Both the position numbers and the translations under genes were made by a program. Positions 1 through 5,600 of a stretch of DNA of 8,510 nucleotides are shown in pieces. Origin of the DNA: WVXT01 sp964403285 (GTDB lineage: Bacteria; UBA6262; WVXT01). The number at the start of each line of letters is the position of its first letter. Position 1 is the first letter of the stretch. The stretch is taken from positions 1 through 8,510 of the forward strand of contig CAYOFG010000057.1 of assembly GCA_964403285.1 (NCBI GenBank), in the 5' to 3' direction. Below the pieces are notes generated by a model that saw only the letters and a list, made by a program, of their open reading frames with translations, did not search any database and had not been told where the DNA came from.

Positions 1-1035
1 ATTGGCAAACCAGGCGGCTAAAGCAGGCGGGAAGATACGGTTCTCTCCAATTGCTTTACCTACGGAGAACATTTGCCAGTAGAAAAAACAGATAAATAAG
101 CTCAAAGCAAATCCGCTTACTTTTCCGCTTTTTGAAGCCTGCAGGGCAAAGGGAATGCCCACGAGCATAATAATAAAACAGGAAAAAGGAAAGGATAATT
201 TTGAGTGTAGCGCCACTTTTTCTTGAATTGCGGGAATCCCATTTTTGGTTAGCCTTGCAATATAATCTCTCAATTCAAAATAATTCATTTCACCAGGTCT
301 TTTCTGCTTACGCAAAAAATGGTCCAGGCGCTCCGGAAAACGGAAGACTCTTTCCTTAAATTTTTCTTCTCTTATCGTTCCTTCCTGGTCATAATCAAAC
401 TGGCGGAAAACTCCGTCATAAAATATCCAGTAAGTGTTTTTCCATACGGCTTCTCTGGCATAGATTTGATTAATCAGAATAGATTTTTTGTTGAATTGGT
501 CAACGGATACTCCTTTCATTAACTTCTTCTCTCCGTCGAGAAACTTGATAGCGTACATCCTTCCTTCTTCTCCTGCTATCACCAGGTTGTCTTGCTGTTG
601 ATAATCTTTTATTTTTCGGTGTTTCACTTTTACGTTGTAGACGTAATCTACTCTTTGATTGGCATAAGGAACGACGACTTCACTCAACAGAAGCGACCCC
701 ATAACCAGGAACAGGCAGAGAACTAATAGAGGAGATAGAATTCTGTACAGGCTTATTCCCGAAGCCTTCATAGCTGTAAGTTCGTTATAGCGGGCAAGTT
801 TCCCCAGGGAGAAAAGAGTTGCCAGAAGAACCGCTACAGGAAATGTCTGGACCAGCCATTCAGGTGTTCGCCAGAGGAGATATTCAACGCAAACGAGAAA
901 CGGCGTTCCCAGGTCAATCCAGTTGTGAAGCTGATAAAATAATTCAGAAATTATGAGTAAACAGACGAAAGCGGCCACTCCCAGGAGAAATGGTTTCAAG
1001 AATTCATTTAATATGTAGCGAGTCAAAATACGCAT
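1..1035 (-). CDS. lptG: LPS export ABC transporter permease, LptG-like (partial, 3' end off the left edge)
   Basis: This is an inner-membrane permease of the YjgP/YjgQ (LptF/LptG) family. In known systems LptF and LptG form the membrane part of the LptB2FG transporter, which extracts LPS from the inner membrane and pushes it onto the LptC-LptA bridge. The frame is open for 345 codons from ATG 1035 to the window edge, so only about 15-20 C-terminal residues of a usual ~360 are missing. The N-terminus MRILTRYILNEF is typical of the family. The signature coupling region GKLARYNELTAMKASGISLY lies at residues 78-97, where NEL is more LptG-like than the NEI of its neighbour. Hydrophobic segments lie near residues 12-32, 58-77, 99-120, 283-300 and 305-325, and a soluble beta-rich (jellyroll) region lies between about 125 and 265. 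The ATG directly follows the TAA of the upstream gene and has no clear Shine-Dalgarno sequence, so translational coupling is likely. The F/G assignment is by order and motif. Confidence 0.9.
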   Translation of the reverse strand, partial: MRILTRYILNEFLKPFLLGVAAFVCLLIISELFYQLHNWIDLGTPFLVCVEYLLWRTPEWLVQTFPVAVLLATLFSLGKLARYNELTAMKASGISLYRILSPLLVLCLFLVMGSLLLSEVVVPYANQRVDYVYNVKVKHRKIKDYQQQDNLVIAGEEGRMYAIKFLDGEKKLMKGVSVDQFNKKSILINQIYAREAVWKNTYWIFYDGVFRQFDYDQEGTIREEKFKERVFRFPERLDHFLRKQKRPGEMNYFELRDYIARLTKNGIPAIQEKVALHSKLSFPFSCFIIMLVGIPFALQASKSGKVSGFALSLFICFFYWQMFSVGKAIGENRIFPPALAAWFAN

Positions 1036-2118
1036 TTATTTTGCGGTTCTGTAAATCATCCAGGCGCCGGCTATCCCTATTATTAAATTTGGTATCCACA
1101 CGCTGAACAGGGGAGGAATGATTCCCTTCTCTCCCAGGGTAATCCCTTCCACCAGGAGAAACCAGTATAACAGAAACAGGCCCAGGCTCAAGCTGAAGCC
1201 AACCGATTTTCCCCCTTTGCGTGCTTTTATTCCCAGGGGAATTCCGATTAAGCAGAAAACAAATGAAGCAAAAGCCAGGGACCTGCGCTGATGGTATTCC
1301 ACTTCTAATGAATAAGCAGGGATATTATCTTGTTTCAGTTTTCTTATTTCCTCCAGTAGTTCGGATTTTTCCATCTGTCTGATTCGTTTGGCCGTGGGCG
1401 GCGGAGTCTGGGTGAGGTCGAGCGAGATATCGTAATTTTTGAAATAGGTTATGCTGTACTTGTTGGGGTCATATTTATCTTTCTGTTGGATGCTTCCATC
1501 AAATAACCGGAAAACTACGCGTTTTTCATTCGACACCATATTTCCGTTTTGGGCTGTGATTAGAGCGGGAAAACCGGCCTCTTCCATTTTATACATAATT
1601 ATGCCCGAAAGTTTCCCTTTTCTTTGCTTAATCTTCTCTACGTATAGTCTGTAATTCTCTATTTCCAGGAAGGTGCGCTCTTCCAGTTTAAGTATGGGAT
1701 TCCTTTGGGCTATCCGGTAATATAGTTGCTGGAATCGGTCGTAAGACTGAGGTGCTATCTTCTCGTTAAAAGAGACTAAAAATAGACTCACAATGAAGCT
1801 GAGAATCATAACCGGGAAGAAGAGACTGTAAAGACTTACGCCCGAGGCCTGGATTGCAGTTATTTCATTATCTGAAGAAAGCCTGCCAAAACAGATAAGG
1901 GTCCCTGCCAGGATTGCCATGGGAATAGTATAAACGAGAACGGAAGGTAATACATACGCGAGGAGCTGGAGAACCGATGACAGGCTCACGCCCTTACTAA
2001 TCAGGAGGTTTATGGAATCGAATAGTCTTTCCATAATCAAGATAAAGGTAAATACAAAAAAAGCAAGAATGGTGGGAGGTATGAATTCAGTAATAACATA
2101 GCGATGGAGAATTTTCAT
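1036..2118 (-). CDS. lptF: LPS export ABC transporter permease, LptF-like
   Basis: A 360-residue permease of the YjgP/YjgQ family, full length for the family. It would pair with the LptG-like product of the next gene and the LptB ATPase (not in the window) to export LPS. It shows MKILHRYVITEFIPP at the N-terminus, membrane segments near residues 12-30, 52-77, 99-116, 281-298, 305-325 and 335-355, and the family signature GRLSSDNEITAIQASGVSLY at residues 78-97. That signature is followed by a membrane helix and a periplasmic beta-jellyroll region at about 125-270. The segment EYHQRRSLAFASFVFCLIGI (274-293) is the conserved entry to the second half of the membrane domain. It is the first gene of the minus-strand pair, about 30 nt downstream of the predicted transcription start, and its ribosome-binding site is weak. 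The LptF name rests on being first in the pair and on the NEIT motif; the family call is secure. Confidence 0.93.
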   Translation of the reverse strand: MKILHRYVITEFIPPTILAFFVFTFILIMERLFDSINLLISKGVSLSSVLQLLAYVLPSVLVYTIPMAILAGTLICFGRLSSDNEITAIQASGVSLYSLFFPVMILSFIVSLFLVSFNEKIAPQSYDRFQQLYYRIAQRNPILKLEERTFLEIENYRLYVEKIKQRKGKLSGIIMYKMEEAGFPALITAQNGNMVSNEKRVVFRLFDGSIQQKDKYDPNKYSITYFKNYDISLDLTQTPPPTAKRIRQMEKSELLEEIRKLKQDNIPAYSLEVEYHQRRSLAFASFVFCLIGIPLGIKARKGGKSVGFSLSLGLFLLYWFLLVEGITLGEKGIIPPLFSVWIPNLIIGIAGAWMIYRTAK

Positions 2119-2155
2119 TTTAATGGTCAGTCCACGAAAAAATTTCTTTATTAGA

Positions 2156-2184
2156 ATTATACATAATTCAATCTATTATATCAA
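2156..2184 (-). promoter_or_regulatory. Sigma70-type promoter for lptF-lptG
   Basis: Read on the minus strand, -35 TTGATA (2184-2179) and -10 TATAAT (2161-2156) are separated by exactly 17 nt. Transcription would start near 2149, leaving a leader of about 30 nt before the lptF ATG at 2118. No hairpin or riboswitch is visible in that leader. Confidence 0.75.
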
Positions 2185-2206
2185 TTATAAAATTGTATAG
2201 GGTATT

Positions 2207-2266
2207 GTAGGGGCGACACTCTGTGGTCGCCCAAAAGCAAGGGACGGCACGGAGTCCGTCCCCTAC
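2207..2266. repeat. REP-like inverted pair (BIME-like), GTAG...CTAC ends
   Basis: Two different hairpins lie head to head between a GTAGGGG end (2207-2213) and a CCCCTAC end (2260-2266). The left stem is GGGCGAC 2211-2217 with GTCGCCC 2226-2232. The right stem is GGGACGG 2241-2247 with CCGTCCC 2256-2262. An 8-nt spacer separates them. A GTAG foot followed by a GC-rich hairpin is the plan of REP elements mobilised by RAYT (IS200/IS605-like) transposases, and a REP plus inverted REP is the BIME arrangement. No transposase is in the window. It sits between the two divergent promoters. It lacks a T tract, so it is not an ordinary terminator. Confidence 0.7.
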
Positions 2267-2271
2267 GGAGA

Positions 2272-2296
2272 AGCAAAGCTTAGGCTTTACTGCTAC
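2272..2296. repeat. Possible third REP-like hairpin ending in CTAC
   Basis: An interrupted hairpin starts five bases after the preceding repeat. AGC 2272-2274 pairs with GCT 2292-2294, AAAGC 2275-2279 pairs with GCTTT 2284-2288, and TTAG forms the loop. It ends in CTAC (2293-2296), the same foot as the right side of the neighbouring repeat, so it may be another single inverted unit. The stem is imperfect, with two extra bases (AC, 2289-2290) on one side, and may have decayed. Confidence 0.45.
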
Positions 2297-2317
2297 AAAG
2301 GGACACGTGGAAAGCGG

Positions 2318-2346
2318 TTGACAATGTAGGAAGTCTGTGATATAAT
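2318..2346 (+). promoter_or_regulatory. Perfect-consensus sigma70 promoter for the riboswitch and sprA-like gene
   Basis: -35 TTGACA (2318-2323), a 17-nt spacer and -10 TATAAT (2341-2346) match the consensus at all twelve positions. Transcription would begin near 2353, about 30 nt before the first paired strand of the riboswitch. Such a strong promoter in front of a leader with a terminator suggests that control is mostly after initiation. Confidence 0.88.
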
Positions 2347-2381
2347 CATTTTGGAAACTACATAATTCATAAGGTTAGCCT

Positions 2382-2469
2382 GTCTTCTCCGAAAAGGCAA
2401 ACTCCGAGAAATTGGAGGGCGCAAAACCACAGTCCCGCATAGCGGGAGGCTGGGTTACCGAAGGAAGAC
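2382..2469 (+). promoter_or_regulatory. Cyclic-di-GMP-I (GEMM-I) type riboswitch aptamer
   Basis: The three conserved blocks of the GEMM aptamer appear in order and spacing: GGCAAAC (2396-2402), GGCGCAAA (2418-2425) and GGGTTACCGAA (2452-2462). Between the first two, CTCC 2402-2405 pairs with GGAG 2414-2417 over a loop containing GAGAAA (GAAA-tetraloop side). Between the second and third is a P3 arm: CAG 2430-2432 with CTG 2450-2452, and TCCCGC 2433-2438 with GCGGGA 2442-2447. P1 can form from GTCTTC 2382-2387 and GAAGAC 2464-2469. By hand alignment to the Vc2 aptamer, the base equivalent to position 20 is G, which fits c-di-GMP rather than the cGAMP-preferring variants with A. The class call is from motif recall; ligand identity is inferred. 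The next gene is the SprA-like one, 204 nt downstream of the P1 3' strand. Confidence 0.78.
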
Positions 2470-2533
2470 TCGCAGGGAACTATTTAGCCGCAAACCAGTG
2501 ATTTGCGTACTGGCTCTAATTATCGGAGAAGAC
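2382..2533 (+). promoter_or_regulatory. Candidate antiterminator helix of the riboswitch (11 bp, perfect)
   Basis: GTCTTCTCCGA (2382-2392) is perfectly complementary to TCGGAGAAGAC (2523-2533). The 5' strand is the same one that forms P1 of the aptamer, and the 3' strand lies in the loop of the terminator hairpin, overlapping its 3' arm by AC. The 11-bp helix therefore excludes both P1 and the terminator. This is the expected logic of a transcriptional switch: aptamer folded gives terminator, aptamer unfolded gives antiterminator. Pairing is seen directly; the functional order is inferred. Confidence 0.6.
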
Positions 2534-2550
2534 TGGGGAGCGGTTTTTTT
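2488..2550 (+). terminator. Riboswitch-controlled intrinsic terminator
   Basis: CCGC 2488-2491 pairs with GCGG 2540-2543, and CCAGT 2495-2499 pairs with ACTGG 2532-2536, across a symmetrical 3x3 internal loop. Seven T's (2544-2550) follow at once. The hairpin loop is long (2500-2531) and contains a second ACTGG (2509-2513), which can pair with the same CCAGT as a local alternative. The long loop makes it a weaker terminator than a compact one, which suits a conditional switch. Confidence 0.65.
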
Positions 2551-2610
2551 ATTGTAAATTGGGATTAAATTAGTTAGAATAACATAAATTATTGGGGTGG
2601 ATAGTAAAAT

Positions 2611-2662
2611 GTAGGGGTTCCGATAAATCGGAACCCGCGGGTTCGATGAATCGAACCCCTAC
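2611..2662. repeat. REP-like inverted pair in the sprA-like 5' UTR
   Basis: It has the same plan as the repeat at 2207-2266, with GTAGGGG at the left (2611-2617) and CCCCTAC at the right (2656-2662), but different stem sequences. The left hairpin is GGGTTCCGAT 2615-2624 with ATCGGAACCC 2627-2636. The right hairpin is GGGTTCGAT 2639-2647 with ATCGAACCC 2650-2658. The last base lies 11 nt before the ATG and touches the ribosome-binding site, so any read-through transcript carries these stems just ahead of the start codon. There is no T tract. Confidence 0.75.
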
Positions 2663-2673
2663 AAAGGGAAGAA

Positions 2674-5600
2674 ATGCTACTTTCCAGAAAGATTATTCTA
2701 TTAGCGTTGATTGCATCCATTGGACTTGCTTCAGTGAGTTCTATGGAGGTCAGGTGTGGTCCGCTGGAAGATTTTGATGCCTTTATAAAGGGAAAGGAAG
2801 AGGAATTTACATCCTATAGTCAAGAAGAATGGAACAAGATGAGGGATGAGAAGGAGCAGGGAATATTCATAGTTGAGGAAGAAATTTTGCTTCCCTCAAA
2901 AGTGGAAGAGGTAGAAGAAGTAAAACCGGAAGAGGAAGAAGCTATTCCTCCTGCTCCCGAAGGGATTGGCATAATGCTTCCCTTTGAGTCGAGGTTGAGC
3001 ATATCGGGACGGAAAATGATCTCTATGAGGTACGGTTCTGTATTTTATAAGGATGAAGACGAGAGGACAACTACTGGCACTCCCGCCGGGGTGACTGAGG
3101 GGTTTGATATGGACCAGGAGCTCCAGGTGAAGATTAAGGGACAGGTAGGGAGAAAGATTACGGTTAATGTAGACTATGATGACACGGTTGAGGATAAGAG
3201 AGATATCTCTGTAGTGTATAAGGGAGACCCTGATGAAATTGTTCAGGAAGCAGCATTCGGGGATATTACCCTGCAACTTCCCGCCACTGAATTTGTCGCC
3301 TATGAGAAGAGCGTATTTGGAGCGAAATTGAATGCTCAGTATAAGGAACTTAAATTCATGGCTATCGGCTCACAGACCAAGGGAATACCGGAGGAGAAGA
3401 AATTTAAAGGTAAGTCCACATTTGAGAAGAGAGACATTAATGATACTTCATATCGAAGACGGAAATATTATGAGTTATGGGGAGACGTAAATATTCAGAG
3501 CGGAAGTGAACAGGTCTATATTGATGACCGGGATGGGACAAATAACCAGAATGGCGCCTGGAAGGTGGTTAGAAATAGCTTATTGACGCCGGCTACATAC
3601 TACGGATACTTTAATCTCCAGGTTCCGGGACAGGATTACACCATAGACTATGTCAAAGGGATTATCACTTTCCAGAAGACTATTTATGAAAATTATGTTA
3701 TCGCTGTGGATTACAGGAAATCCAACGGGCAGTTAATTTCGGTGGCGAATAGTAACCTGCCCAGGATACTTAAAGATGAAGAGGAAGACCTGGACCAGGA
3801 AATGATGAATTATTATGACCTGGGCCGAAAAAAGATTGTTCAGGGGGTTGAAGGCAGGGATTTTGTAGTAAAGATTCTGGATTTGAACCGTAAAGAATTA
3901 GGCACCTTTGGGAATGTCTACGACATTATTGAAATGGATTATGATGAGGGGATATTGAAATTCAAGAATACAGACCCGCTTGGCTCGGTTTACGGAGGGT
4001 TTGATGATATCTACGATAAAACAAATCCACAACACCATTACATAATATATGTGGAATATAAGTATCGGCAAAAGACATATTTCCTGCGTCCAAGCATCGT
4101 GGAAGGAAGCGAAAAGATTACAATAAATGATCGGCTACTCAAAAGGGATGAAGACTATTTCATAGACTACGAATCTGGCTTTATTACGTTCTTTCGTGAA
4201 GAAGAGATTGATGCAGAGACAGAAGTTAAGATTAACTATGAATATATGCCCTTCGCCGGTCTATTTCAGGAGACCCTTTTGGGCGCCAGGGGAGAATGGG
4301 CGCCAACAGACAGGTTCTTTTTGGGTTCTACAATCCTCTATAGCGGTGCAGCTAAATCGGCAACTATCCCTAACGTGAGAACAACTCCCGGGAGTAAATT
4401 GATTCTGGATGCGAATTCAGAATTCTCTTTTGACCCCCAGCCATTCTTCCCTTTCCAGACAAAGATTTCCGGAGAATTAGCCAGGAGTCTAAATAATCCC
4501 AATACCTGGGGAAAGGCAATAATCGATAGCATGGAAGGGGTAAAATTAATTGACGGTATGCCCACTGACAAAGATGTATGGCAGATAGCCAGCAATCCCG
4601 GAGGAGTTCCTACGCAAGAGGGAGCCATTAGCTGGGATAATCAGGATGTCAGAATTAAGGAGATTAAACCAAATGCCGACGTGGGTGAAGATGAGAAACA
4701 GGAAGTCCTGAAAATCAATTATGATTTGACCGGGAATGCCACAGCGTCTATTGTCTATCCTATTTCCACGCGAGGAGTCGACTACTCACAGAAGGAGATT
4801 TTAGAATTATATATTTACGGCGATAATAAGGGAGAAATTCTGGAGATTAGACTGGGAAGCATTGCTGAAGACGCCGATGGCGATACAGATCTGGACACAG
4901 AGGATATTAATGGCGATGGGACTCTAAATGTCGGCGAAGATGTTGGCTGGCAATTTTCTAATTGGACTGGAGATGATGAGAAGATTTACCTCAGGGATGG
5001 AAAGTTCGGCTATAAGAATGGGAAAATTGATAGCGAGGATTTAGACGGGGATCGTGTGGGGCCGGAACCCGATAAAGGAGACGGAGATAGTTTTTCTACC
5101 ACCATAGACTGGTCTGGCTGGAAGAAAGTGGAGTGGGGGCTTAATATCACCACGGATACTGCCTCAAACTGGACAGCTATAAAGCACGTAAGGATAGCAT
5201 TGAAGGGAACAAATGTTTCGGGAAGTATAAAGATTGCTTCTATGGGCGTCGTGGGGAACAAATGGGAAAGGGGAGTTGTCCAGTCCACGGATTCCAATGA
5301 TAATTTTTCTGTTGGCGCTGTGAATACTGAGGATGATTATGATATTTACGGTCGGGGCTTACTTGATAACAACGATTATGAGGACCTTTACGGTGAGAGA
5401 ACCGTTGGAGAAAAGGAAGTGGAGCAGACACTTTCGCTAAAGTACACATTAATTAGTGGCACTACGGGATACACGAAATGGACATTTACCACAGCTGAAG
5501 ACTATTCACAATATAAGGAACTAAAGTTTTTCATTAAGAATCCCGATTATCCCACAAAGAATCCAAAATTCATAATGAGATTGGGCACTCCCAGCGACTA

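Noticed and set aside
1..1035. lptG as a pseudogene because no stop codon is seen
   Set aside because: The frame is intact with all family marks up to the window edge, so it is cut by the window rather than broken.
2611..2662. Second terminator in the sprA-like leader
   Set aside because: The stems are strong, but no T tract follows and the 3' end touches the ribosome-binding site. The GTAG...CTAC ends and similarity to 2207-2266 point to a REP-like repeat.
2207..2662. CRISPR array from the repeated GTAGGGG blocks
   Set aside because: There are only two composite units, with different internal sequence and irregular spacing, and no cas genes.
2755..2757. SprA-like protein as a lipoprotein through Cys28
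   Set aside because: The residues before Cys28 (MEVR) do not form a lipobox, and a Sec cleavage site near residue 23 fits better.
2896..3276. 126-codon minus-strand open frame inside the sprA-like gene, and similar open frames elsewhere within the large genes
   Set aside because: They lie wholly within well-supported genes, have no ribosome-binding site or recognisable motif, and have compositions expected of antisense or shifted-frame reading.
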